Below, in pieces: positions 41,883-49,391 of a stretch of 54,901 bases of DNA. The DNA lies in assembly GCA_946480715.1 (NCBI GenBank), contig CAMLKK010000020.1:1-54901 (forward strand). The letters are read 5' to 3'. Within the stretch, counting starts at the first letter, position 1, and each line of letters opens with the position of its first letter. Made by a program: the position numbers and the translations under genes. The DNA comes from an uncultured Bacteriovorax sp. (lineage in GTDB: Bacteria > Bdellovibrionota > Bacteriovoracia > Bacteriovoracales > Bacteriovoracaceae). The notes under the pieces were generated by a model that worked only from the letters and a program-made list of their open reading frames with translations, was not told where the DNA came from and made no database searches.

Positions 41883-42988
41883 TTAGCAAGACTCCTCATT
41901 GCTAAACCGATGGCCACAACCCCTTTGTATGAAATATCATTCAAATCAGCTTCATCTATATTGTTTTTATTAAAAGTCATTGCAGAAAACGGATTAAGAA
42001 TGTGAACTTCTGTTTCTAAAAGTTCTTGAAGCGCTTCTGCAAACCCTGGTAACTGGACGCTTCCGCCAGTTATCACACATCCATCAAAAGTTTCTTCAGA
42101 TGTTGAACTAATCCAGAAATCCAATGTTTTTTTCAATTCAGTAAAGAAGCTGTCCAATACTTGATTAATGAGCTCAACAATCTCTTCTGGAATATTACCA
42201 CTGCCGTCGCCATAAATTTTTAAACTTTCAGCTTCATTATAGTTAACACCCATCTGACGCTGAATTTCTTCTGTTATTGTAAGACCACCAATAGCAATCT
42301 CTTTGAAAAAAACTAAAACGCCATTTTTATAAATCATAAAATGGGTTTTCTGAGCACCAACGTCCATTAGGATCCACGTTTTACCGCGTACCTTAATTTC
42401 ATCTCCAAACACCGCTTCGATTACATTTAAAGTAGCGGCTGCAGACATATCCACGATTTTTACACGTAGGTTCTGACGTTCAACAATTTCTTTAAAGTTA
42501 GTGACGAGTACTTTCTTAGCAGCGCCAACAATGACGTCAACACCGCCCCCTTGGTTTTCACCAACTATACTAAAAGAGATATTCCCTTCATCAATTGGAA
42601 AAGGAAGATATTGTTCCATTTCCCATGTAACTTGATCTTCAATTTCTTCAACCGCACCACCTGCGAGCTGCAATCTCTTGATGAGGGTATTTGGTCCAGT
42701 TAATCCAATGCAGGCAAACTTATTTGAAGAATTGAGCTTTTCAAGACCTACTTGCAAAGCTTTTAGAATTTCATCTTCTTTTTGAATTTCATCTTCAATG
42801 ATTGTACCTTCTGGCAAATCAACGGATGTGAAACGATTAACCTTAAATTGGTTATCGCCAACTTTAGAAACTTCAGCAAATTTAATGGCACTCATCCCGA
42901 TATCAATGCCAATCAGTCCCTTGGGTCCGACTTGAAACATCTCCCCAACTGATTCTTTGATACCTTCAATGATATTCTTAAGATCCAA
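41879..42988 (-). CDS. pilM: Type IV pilus assembly protein PilM
   Basis: A 369-residue actin-like (FtsA/PilM) ATP-binding protein: GLIGIDIGMSAIKFAEV near the start, WEMEQYLPFPID, VDMSAAATLNVIEAVFG, ILMDVGAQKTHFMIYKNG and CVITGGSVQLPGFAEAL. It binds the N-terminus of PilN on the cytoplasmic face. The start is TTG 42988, with upstream in-frame codons blocked by TGA. A strong promoter (TTGAAA-18-TATAAT) and an inverted repeat lie just upstream. It heads pilMNOPQ-TPR-aroQ-efp. Assignment secure. Confidence 0.95.
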   Translation of the reverse strand: MDLKNIIEGIKESVGEMFQVGPKGLIGIDIGMSAIKFAEVSKVGDNQFKVNRFTSVDLPEGTIIEDEIQKEDEILKALQVGLEKLNSSNKFACIGLTGPNTLIKRLQLAGGAVEEIEDQVTWEMEQYLPFPIDEGNISFSIVGENQGGGVDVIVGAAKKVLVTNFKEIVERQNLRVKIVDMSAAATLNVIEAVFGDEIKVRGKTWILMDVGAQKTHFMIYKNGVLVFFKEIAIGGLTITEEIQRQMGVNYNEAESLKIYGDGSGNIPEEIVELINQVLDSFFTELKKTLDFWISSTSEETFDGCVITGGSVQLPGFAEALQELLETEVHILNPFSAMTFNKNNIDEADLNDISYKGVVAIGLAMRSLAK

Positions 42989-42990
42989 AA

Positions 42991-43020
42991 TTAATCATCC
43001 CATAAACGCGTTATGATTAA
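42991..43020 (-). promoter_or_regulatory. Inverted repeat in the pilM leader
   Basis: TTAATCAT (42991-42998) and ATGATTAA (43013-43020) are a perfect 8-base inverted repeat with a 14-base spacer. It spans the predicted transcript start to the pilM TTG start and includes the GGGATGA ribosome site, so it could be an operator or a translational hairpin. Confidence 0.5.
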
Positions 43021-43049
43021 TTATACAGTTATTAAATGATTAGTTTCAA
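43020..43049 (-). promoter_or_regulatory. pilMNOPQ operon promoter
   Basis: On the minus strand TTGAAA (43049-43044) and TATAAT (43025-43020), 18 bases apart and with an extended TG, form the best promoter match in the window. The -35 overlaps the pilD stop. Predicted start near 43013. Confidence 0.75.
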
Positions 43050-43807
43050 GGAATATATGCCATGAGCATTCGATAGAAATCTGGAAGGAAAATCTGAACG
43101 GATGCTACAACTATTATGAATGGTCCAAATGGAATGTGATTCTCTCTTTTCATAATTTTTATTGCAATTAAAAGCAGTCCTATCAGAGCTCCTAGGAAAC
43201 AACTCAAAAAAATATTCTGCATGACCATGATTGGACCTAGAAAAATTCCAAGAGCACCATAGAGTTTAATATCTCCGCCACCTAAGCCAACCTGGCCTTT
43301 GAGTTTATAAAATATCCAGCTAACTAATAATGGAAAGCCTAATCCTAAAAGCCCCCCAATTAAGCCTTTCATCCATTCACCTTGCAATACGGCCATAATC
43401 CCAAAGAGTGCAGCAAGATAAATATTGATCGAATCAGGTAATATCTGATGTTTTAAATCAATTACAAAATGAACGAGAAAAGCGCAGAAGATGCTAAAAA
43501 ACATAAAATACTGTGTGATGCTCGTTAGATTTAATTCATGAGGCATGAGCAATATGCTTGCGACGGCCGAAATTATTTCGATTAGTGGATAGAGTGGAGA
43601 AATTCTAGACTTACAGCCCGAACATTTTCCTTTAAGAAATAGGTAGCTGAGTACCGGGATGTTCTCCCACCATGTTATAACTTTGTTACAAGTTGTGCAT
43701 GAAGATCTCGGAAAAGCGATGTTTATGTTTCGTGGCAGTCTATAAATGAGAGCATTTAAAAAGCTTCCAATCATCGCACCAAACAGTCCGAAGAAAAAAG
43801 TAATCAT
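43046..43807 (-). CDS. pilD: Prepilin peptidase/N-methyltransferase PilD
   Basis: A 253-residue polytopic membrane enzyme. The N-terminal half carries two CxxC pairs for zinc (SSCTTCNKVITWWENIP and GKCSGCKSRISPLYPLIE). The catalytic aspartates are in DLKHQILPDSIN and GGGDIKLYGALG. It cleaves the short leader of type IV prepilins such as PilA (below) after its glycine and methylates the new N-terminus. It lies 2 bases after the ABC permease gene, forming an apparent three-gene operon. Assignment secure. Confidence 0.95.
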   Translation of the reverse strand: MITFFFGLFGAMIGSFLNALIYRLPRNINIAFPRSSCTTCNKVITWWENIPVLSYLFLKGKCSGCKSRISPLYPLIEIISAVASILLMPHELNLTSITQYFMFFSIFCAFLVHFVIDLKHQILPDSINIYLAALFGIMAVLQGEWMKGLIGGLLGLGFPLLVSWIFYKLKGQVGLGGGDIKLYGALGIFLGPIMVMQNIFLSCFLGALIGLLLIAIKIMKRENHIPFGPFIIVVASVQIFLPDFYRMLMAYIP

Positions 43808-43809
43808 AA

Positions 43810-44577
43810 TTAATCCAAACTTTTTGTGCGAAAAATATTAAGCAAAATCACCATGAGAAACGAGAGATAAAATAAAGCATATGCATTTGTGGTTATCAAA
43901 TATTCTGTTGAAACACTCTGCTTGTATAAAACAAAATCCTTCAGGTTCAGCCTATAGAAATTTGGTATCAAAACTGAAGAGCACTTAATAACCAAATCAA
44001 AAAACAAAGAATTTTTAGTAAAAAATAACTTTGATGTTTCATTTAATGCATGTCCAGTAACAAAGACGCTTAAAGAGAGAATCACAGAAAGTGCAGTATT
44101 AGTTATAAGTGAAAAGAGGACTGCAAATGACATGATGAAAATTGCTTCAATTAAAGAGAAGTAAATCGTCCACACAAATAATTTCTGCCACTGACCTCCG
44201 AAGAACAAATAAAGCGAACAGCTGAGAATACCCAAAACCAGAGTATTGATAAGAAGCACAGATGAAAGCCCAATCATTTTTCCAAATAAAAATGACGTTC
44301 TTGAGATTGGTCTAGAAATGACCATATATATAGTTTTCTGCTCAATCTCTTTAGCTAAAAGTGTCGAACCAATAAAGATTGAAATGACCAGATTCGAAAG
44401 AGACATTATTCCAAAGCCCACATCTAATGCGACCTTGGTTGGTGCTCCATACGCAAACTCCGAAGCCACATAACTTAGTACGAGTAATCCAAATCCTAAA
44501 AACAAAATACTCAGCATGACTTTGCTTCTATAGACTTCAAGGAAAGTATATTTTGAGACAACCAGCAAACTTTTCAT
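43810..44577 (-). CDS. ABC transporter permease (ABC-2 type)
   Basis: A 255-residue membrane protein with six predicted helices, including VMLSILFLGFGLLVLSYVAS, LSNLVISIFIGSTLLA and LSFLMVILLNIF. The segment LLAKEIEQKTIYMVISRPISRTSFLFGK is the hallmark of ABC-2 permeases of the NosY/GldF type. It pairs with the upstream ATPase, overlapped by four bases (ATGA). Its substrate is unknown; association with pilD suggests an envelope-related export role, or chance. The class is firm. Confidence 0.88.
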   Translation of the reverse strand: MKSLLVVSKYTFLEVYRSKVMLSILFLGFGLLVLSYVASEFAYGAPTKVALDVGFGIMSLSNLVISIFIGSTLLAKEIEQKTIYMVISRPISRTSFLFGKMIGLSSVLLINTLVLGILSCSLYLFFGGQWQKLFVWTIYFSLIEAIFIMSFAVLFSLITNTALSVILSLSVFVTGHALNETSKLFFTKNSLFFDLVIKCSSVLIPNFYRLNLKDFVLYKQSVSTEYLITTNAYALFYLSFLMVILLNIFRTKSLD

Positions 44578-45434
44578 TGTTTAATCTTGTAGATAATTTC
44601 TTCTAAAGTTAGTTTATCTTTTTCAACTTCTATAATGTTGATATTGGCTTTAATGAGATCCGTTAAATATTGATTTTTTTCCGATTCACGTATTTTTTCG
44701 ACAGCTAATTTGTCATTTTCCATATAGCTGACAGTGTAAAAATCATTTGAATTTTTATGAATCAATTCATCAATTGAACCCTCATAAATCAACTTTCCTT
44801 TTTCAATGAAAACTACTTTATTACAAATTTGTTCAACATCAGCGACGATATGACTGCTGAAAAAAATTGTCACACCTTGCTTGTTTAACTCTGAGAGAAT
44901 ACTTTTAAAATCCTTTCTCCCCATCGGATCAAGTCCAGAAAGGGGTTCATCAAGAACAAGAAATTCCGGTTCGTGAAATATAGCGCTGACAAAACCTAGT
45001 CGCTGCTGCATTCCTTTTGAATAACCTTTGATTTGTCTATCAAGAGCATGATTAATGGTAAGTCGCTCAGTCCATTTCTCTATTCTGGTTTTAAGTAATT
45101 CCTTGTTTAATCCGTTCAATTTTCCAGTGTAATTTAAGAACTCTCGACCCGTGAGGTGTTGATAAAGATACGCCCTCTCTGGCAAATATCCTATTTTAGA
45201 GCGAATCGATACATTCGTATTTCCCAATGAAGAATCAAAAATGATTTCGCCACTCGTTTGTTTGCTAAAATCCATCAGACATTTGATTAACGTTGTCTTT
45301 CCGGCGCCATTCGCTCCTAGAAATCCAACTAAATCACCTTTCTGGATCGAGAAACTAACATCAGACAAAGCGTAATGTTCTTTTTCCCAAAAGTTATTTT
45401 TAAATTTTTTTGAAATTTTTTCGAAAGTAATCAT
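44574..45434 (-). CDS. ABC transporter ATP-binding protein
   Basis: A 286-residue ABC ATPase with Walker A GANGAGKTT (40-48), signature YSKGMQQRLG near 138 and Walker B FLVLDEPLSGLDPMGR, then the H-loop in FFSSHIVADVEQI. A C-terminal regulatory stretch (~70 residues) follows. It energises the ABC-2 permease encoded next. Start ATG 45434 lies 24 bases from the divergent gene at 45459, with an AT-rich TATTATATAT between that may serve both. Assignment firm; transported substrate unknown. Confidence 0.93.
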   Translation of the reverse strand: MITFEKISKKFKNNFWEKEHYALSDVSFSIQKGDLVGFLGANGAGKTTLIKCLMDFSKQTSGEIIFDSSLGNTNVSIRSKIGYLPERAYLYQHLTGREFLNYTGKLNGLNKELLKTRIEKWTERLTINHALDRQIKGYSKGMQQRLGFVSAIFHEPEFLVLDEPLSGLDPMGRKDFKSILSELNKQGVTIFFSSHIVADVEQICNKVVFIEKGKLIYEGSIDELIHKNSNDFYTVSYMENDKLAVEKIRESEKNQYLTDLIKANINIIEVEKDKLTLEEIIYKIKQ

Positions 45435-45458
45435 TTATATGGCTATTATATATGATGT

Positions 45459-46274
45459 ATGAAAAATGCAAATACATCACATAACCTCATTTCCATTTTC
45501 TTTATCATTGCATTTTTGTCAGGCTCCATCTACTTCAAGTCTCTCAGTGATAAACCACTCCTTGTCGTTTCTAAGCAAGACTCTACACTCAATCTTGATT
45601 ATAAAATCTGGGAGTTTTTTCATATTGGTCAGAAACGACTGATCTCTTCTCTCATGTGGATTTCGACAATTCTGGAAAGCGACGTTGATCACTACAAAAA
45701 GCGCGATTTAAATAGCTGGATGTTTATCAGGTTTCAAACAATATCTATGCTTGAACCGATGTTTTATGAAAATTATGCTTTCGGAGGTCCATATCTTTCA
45801 ATCGTTAAAGATGACCTTCCAGGTGCTAGCATCATCTACGACAAAGGATTAAACTTATACCCTAATGATTTTTCTCTTCTTAGAGATGCCGGCTTCCATT
45901 ATTATTTTGAACTAGGTGATTTCGATAAAGCTTATCCAATTTATAGAAAACTCCGTTCATTTAAAAATGTTTCTCCTAGTATGATAGCCACTATGGCCAG
46001 GTTGGAATCTCGCGAGGGAAGGCTTGAAGATGCATTTGAAATACTACTTACTCGTTACAATGCTATTGAGGATAAAGACTCTGCCGTAGCAAAGAAAATA
46101 TTTTACTATTTATACTCAATAAAATCTGAAATGGATTTAGAGTGTCTCAATGCTAGAGACTCAAACAGAAAGTGCCAGCTTAATGATCTTGAAGGAAATC
46201 CTTATGTTCTGGAAAAAAATATTTTTCGAGCATCGAAGCCTTGGACCCCTTTTAGGACGAAGAAAAAGAAATAA
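45459..46274 (+). CDS. Membrane-anchored TPR-like protein in the pilus region
   Basis: A 271-residue protein with one N-terminal membrane helix (ISIFFIIAFLSGSIYFKSL), then a globular and TPR-like part: GFHYYFELGDFDKAYPIYRKL and MATMARLESREGRLEDAFEILLTRY. The end is basic (FRTKKKK). It diverges from the ABC genes and converges on pilA, sharing a terminator with it. No named family recognised. It may act at the inner membrane in pilus assembly or export (inference from position). The short gap to the upstream gene suggests a very short or leaderless message. Confidence 0.78.
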   Translation: MKNANTSHNLISIFFIIAFLSGSIYFKSLSDKPLLVVSKQDSTLNLDYKIWEFFHIGQKRLISSLMWISTILESDVDHYKKRDLNSWMFIRFQTISMLEPMFYENYAFGGPYLSIVKDDLPGASIIYDKGLNLYPNDFSLLRDAGFHYYFELGDFDKAYPIYRKLRSFKNVSPSMIATMARLESREGRLEDAFEILLTRYNAIEDKDSAVAKKIFYYLYSIKSEMDLECLNARDSNRKCQLNDLEGNPYVLEKNIFRASKPWTPFRTKKKK

Positions 46275-46300
46275 AAAAAGGGTCTGCTAAGCAGACCCTT
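46273..46300 (-). terminator. pilA terminator, possibly bidirectional
   Basis: AAGGGTCTGC (46278-46287) pairs perfectly with GCAGACCCTT (46291-46300) around TAA. On the minus strand it is followed by T7 and ends pilA; on the plus strand it directly follows the TPR gene and is followed by ATCTTTT. Confidence 0.88.
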
Positions 46301-46329
46301 ATCTTTTGGCTATGCAATTTTAAACCAGA

Positions 46330-46839
46330 TTAAAAACCACCAGGAGCATTCACTAAGCTTTTTGCTTCTGTGATTGTCCATTTATCCATTAAAGCAGCTG
46401 AAATGTTACCAACAGCGCCTGCAGTAAATGTTGTGGCCGTAGTAGCAGTTGCAGGTAAATCTGAAGATGCTGGAACCGCTGCAGCACCCGACTTTAAGTG
46501 AGTTGTTGTTGGAGGCAAGTGAGAAGCTGATGTACAAGTTGTACGTAAAGCTACTTCAGTTGTATAACCAGCAGTGAATCCAACTCTGTAATATCCTCTT
46601 GGAGTCGCTTCATAACCTAAGTCACCAATACAAGTTGCGTAAGCATCGAAGTCAGCCATTGAACCAACTTCTGTTGAATAAATAGCGGCCAACTGAATTT
46701 TTGCTTCAGATTGCTTCGCTTTCGCTTGATACTTTTTAAAATTTGGAACCGCGATTGCAGATAAAATACCAATGATCGCAACAACGACCATCAGCTCGAT
46801 GAGTGTGAATCCTTTGGGATTCGCCAGAAACTTCTTCAT
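46330..46839 (-). CDS. pilA: Type IV major pilin PilA
   Basis: A 169-residue type IVa pilin. The leader [10 protein letters not shown] is cut before [22 protein letters not shown], with the methylated Phe1 and Glu5 at mature position 5. The alpha-helix is followed by a globular domain with two cysteines (ATCIGDLGY and LRTTCTSAS), a candidate disulfide. The region after this is rich in Ala, Thr and Pro ([19 protein letters not shown]). It forms the pilus fibre used for adhesion and motility. It has a good ribosome site (GGAGAGG), its own leader with two hairpins and a terminator. Assignment secure. Confidence 0.95.
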   Translation of the reverse strand: MKKFLANPKGFTLIELMVVVAIIGILSAIAVPNFKKYQAKAKQSEAKIQLAAIYSTEVGSMADFDAYATCIGDLGYEATPRGYYRVGFTAGYTTEVALRTTCTSASHLPPTTTHLKSGAAAVPASSDLPATATTATTFTAGAVGNISAALMDKWTITEAKSLVNAPGGF

Positions 46840-46856
46840 AATACCTCTCCTGTTTT

Positions 46857-46875
46857 GCCAAAATTAAGATTTGGC
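46857..46875 (-). promoter_or_regulatory. pilA leader hairpin 1
   Basis: GCCAAA (46857-46862) and TTTGGC (46870-46875) flank ATTAAGA (46863-46869). On the minus strand the hairpin loop reads TCTTAAT. It lies just upstream of the pilA ribosome site. Confidence 0.55.
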
Positions 46876-46892
46876 CAAAGTTGTATTCAAAT

Positions 46893-46909
46893 CTGGCATT
46901 AAGAGCCAG
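46893..46909 (-). promoter_or_regulatory. pilA leader hairpin 2, same loop
   Basis: CTGGC (46893-46897) and GCCAG (46905-46909) flank ATTAAGA (46898-46904), the same seven bases as hairpin 1. The arms differ from hairpin 1, but the loop is identical; the two centres are 35 bases apart. Confidence 0.55.
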
Positions 46910-46932
46910 GTTCAAATATTCGCTACATCTTT

Positions 46933-46938
46933 ATTCTA
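46933..46938 (-). promoter_or_regulatory. Candidate pilA -10 element
   Basis: TAGAAT on the minus strand, five of six matches to TATAAT, predicts a transcript start near 46926 and a leader of ~85 bases containing both hairpins. No convincing -35 or sigma54 (GG-N10-GC) box was found. Confidence 0.3.
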
Positions 46939-47006
46939 AACTCGTTTTAAAAATTTATGTGATTTTTAAACTAATCGGCTAAGAGCTTAACTTTCTTGAG
47001 TCCAAT

Positions 47007-48227
47007 TTATTCTGCGCCACCGGCCGACATAAACATCGGCAAATACATGGCAACTAAAATGGTCGCTATGATCCCACCTAGTACAACGATAATTATGGGT
47101 TCGATCATCTTAGTACTGGAAGTTACAAGGTTATCAACCTCGTCCTCAAAGACCTCCGCAACTCTCGCTAGCATTTGGTCGATTTGTCCTGTTTGCTCTC
47201 CTACACGAATCATTTGAGTAACGAGTTCAGGGAAATATTCTATCTTCATTAAAGGCTCAGTTAGGGTTTTCCCCTCAACAACTTTTCTTCTGACTTCCCT
47301 AATATCTTTTGCGATTACTGAGCTATCCAATGTCTCAATACAAATATCGAGGGCCTCAATTAAAGAAACACCAGCTCCAAGTAATGTTGCCAATGTACTT
47401 GCAAAAGAACTTAAATTTCCCTTAATAACAACCTGACCAAAAAGAGGAACACGCATACTAAAATTGTCCCAAGCAATTTTTCCAGTTGGTGTTTTTATAT
47501 AAGACATAAAAAAGACAAGACCAACGATTGCTGCTGGAACCATGATTGGTGTGTAATTTCCCAGAAAAGCAGATGTATCAATTACAAATTGAGTAATCCA
47601 TGGAAGCTCTTTTCCAGATTCAGTTAGCATGGAAGTAAACTGTGGAACAACGAAAACCATCATGGCCCAGATAACGACGGCACCAATAACAACAACCACA
47701 CTGGGATACATCATTGCTGATTTAATTTGAGATTTAGTCTTTTCTTGCTTCTCCATATGAACAGCAAGCTTCTTTAAAATTTGATCGAGGATACCGCCGG
47801 CTTCACCGGCCTTAACAAGATTGCAATAGAGCTTGCTGAATCCTTTTTGTGCTTCCATGGCTTCGGCAATAGTCTTACCTTCACCAACGTCTGTAGCAAT
47901 ATTTTTGATGGCTAGCTTTAGTGAAGCATTTTTTTCAGAACGATAGAGAATTTCTAAGGCCTGAAGGATCGGAACACCAGCGCTGATCATAATGGAAAGC
48001 TGCTTAGTAAAGGTCCCTAATTCTTTTGGGCTAATCGCAGAACCAAACCCCTTCTCAACCATCCAGGCACCGAGATCGAATTCAAGGATTGTCGGAGGAA
48101 TGATTTTTTTTACACGTACGTTTTGGCCGCGAAGTGCTTTACGCACTTCCTTCTCATTGGATGCATCCATTTGGCCGATGACTTTCTTCCCGTTCGCATC
48201 GACGCCTTCGTACTTAAAAATACCCAT
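47007..48227 (-). CDS. pilC: Type IV pilus platform protein PilC
   Basis: A 406-residue inner-membrane platform protein with GspF-type repeats: FTKQLSIMISAGVPILQALEIL and FASTLATLLGAGVSLIEALDI, then helices SVVVVIGAVVIWAMMVFVVPQF and PIIIVVLGGIIATILVAMYLPMF. PilC transmits ATPase motion to pilin subunits. It starts 4 bases after the pilT stop and ends before the pilA leader. Assignment secure. Confidence 0.95.
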   Translation of the reverse strand: MGIFKYEGVDANGKKVIGQMDASNEKEVRKALRGQNVRVKKIIPPTILEFDLGAWMVEKGFGSAISPKELGTFTKQLSIMISAGVPILQALEILYRSEKNASLKLAIKNIATDVGEGKTIAEAMEAQKGFSKLYCNLVKAGEAGGILDQILKKLAVHMEKQEKTKSQIKSAMMYPSVVVVIGAVVIWAMMVFVVPQFTSMLTESGKELPWITQFVIDTSAFLGNYTPIMVPAAIVGLVFFMSYIKTPTGKIAWDNFSMRVPLFGQVVIKGNLSSFASTLATLLGAGVSLIEALDICIETLDSSVIAKDIREVRRKVVEGKTLTEPLMKIEYFPELVTQMIRVGEQTGQIDQMLARVAEVFEDEVDNLVTSSTKMIEPIIIVVLGGIIATILVAMYLPMFMSAGGAE

Positions 48228-48231
48228 GGAA

Positions 48232-49377
48232 TTATTTTACCTTAATTCCTAGTTGTTGTGCTAATTCTTCAGGAGAATTTGAATATCCCATTGCTACTTC
48301 GGCCGTAATAGCACCCGATTCAACATGCTTTCTTAAACTTTGGTTCATCGTCACCATACCAGTCTTATCTTGTCCGATTTGCATCTGTGAATATACTTGG
48401 TGCAATTTATCTTCACGAATAAGGTTTCTTATACCTGCTGTAGGCACGAGAATTTCCATAGCGGCCACTCGTCCCTTCTCAAATGATTTGGCAATCAGCT
48501 GCTGAGAAACGATACCCTGTAGAACGAAAGACATTAATGTTCTAATTTGAATCTGCTGGTGAGCTGGAAAAACGTTGATTACACGGTTGATAGTCTGCAC
48601 ACACGAGTTGGTGTGAAGAGTACCGAAAACCAAGTGACCTGTTTCGGCGATTGTAAGTGCAGCTTCAATTGTTTCCATATCACGAAGCTCACCTACTAGA
48701 ACGATGTCAGGATCCTGTCTTAGTAAACTTTTAAGAGCACTGCTAAATGACAATGAGTCTGAACCAATTTCACGCTGATTTACCAAACATGATTTGTGAG
48801 CGTGCACGAATTCGACGGGATCCTCTAACGTAATGATATGTCCTGCTTCGTTTTGATTGAGATAATCAAGCAGCGATGCGAGTGTCGTTGATTTACCCGA
48901 ACCAGTTGGTCCCGTTACAAGAATGAGCCCGTTTGAGACATCACACATTTTAAGAAGTACATTCGGTAAGTTTAGCGCTTTAAAATCTGGAATGATTGAA
49001 GGGATGACCCTGAATACTGCAGCGACTGCACCTTTTGAATTAAAAACGTTTGCACGAAAGCGCGCCAGCCCTTTAATCCCGAATGAAAAATCCAATTCCA
49101 GTTTTTTTTCAAATTCGTTTTTTTGGTCTTCTGTGAGAATTTGGTAAATGAGTCTCTTTGTATCTTCACCTGATAGAGCGGCCGTTTTAACTTTGATAAT
49201 TTCACCATGAACTCGAAGTCCAGGTGATGTTCCAGAAGTAATGTGCAAGTCAGATGCATTACTATCAACCATCAACTTGAAGAGCTGCTGAATTTTTAAA
49301 CTTTCATTGGCACCACCTTGAATCGTTCCCGATTGTGTGATTTTTGTGGGTCCACCTTTTGTTTTGTCATCACTCAT
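48232..49377 (-). CDS. pilT: Type IV pilus retraction ATPase PilT
   Basis: A 381-residue ATPase with Walker A GPTGSGKSTT near residues 154-163, the Asp box TLEDPVEFVH, Walker B DIVLVGELRDMETIEAAL and the His box TGHLVFGTLHTNS. The motif TAGIRNLIREDKLHQ (AIRNLIRE-type) marks PilT, as does the small N-terminal domain beginning LFKLMVDSNASDLHI. PilT depolymerises the pilus during retraction. It lies between pilB and pilC, gap 14 bases from pilB. A PilU role cannot be excluded without other copies. Assignment firm. Confidence 0.94.
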   Translation of the reverse strand: MSDDKTKGGPTKITQSGTIQGGANESLKIQQLFKLMVDSNASDLHITSGTSPGLRVHGEIIKVKTAALSGEDTKRLIYQILTEDQKNEFEKKLELDFSFGIKGLARFRANVFNSKGAVAAVFRVIPSIIPDFKALNLPNVLLKMCDVSNGLILVTGPTGSGKSTTLASLLDYLNQNEAGHIITLEDPVEFVHAHKSCLVNQREIGSDSLSFSSALKSLLRQDPDIVLVGELRDMETIEAALTIAETGHLVFGTLHTNSCVQTINRVINVFPAHQQIQIRTLMSFVLQGIVSQQLIAKSFEKGRVAAMEILVPTAGIRNLIREDKLHQVYSQMQIGQDKTGMVTMNQSLRKHVESGAITAEVAMGYSNSPEELAQQLGIKVK

Positions 49378-49391
49378 ACAACTTTCCTTGA

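Noticed and set aside
46840..47006. Sigma54 promoter upstream of pilA
   Set aside because: I looked for GG-N10-GC because pilA is sigma54-dependent in other bacteria; the closest has eight bases between GG and GC, so it does not fit.
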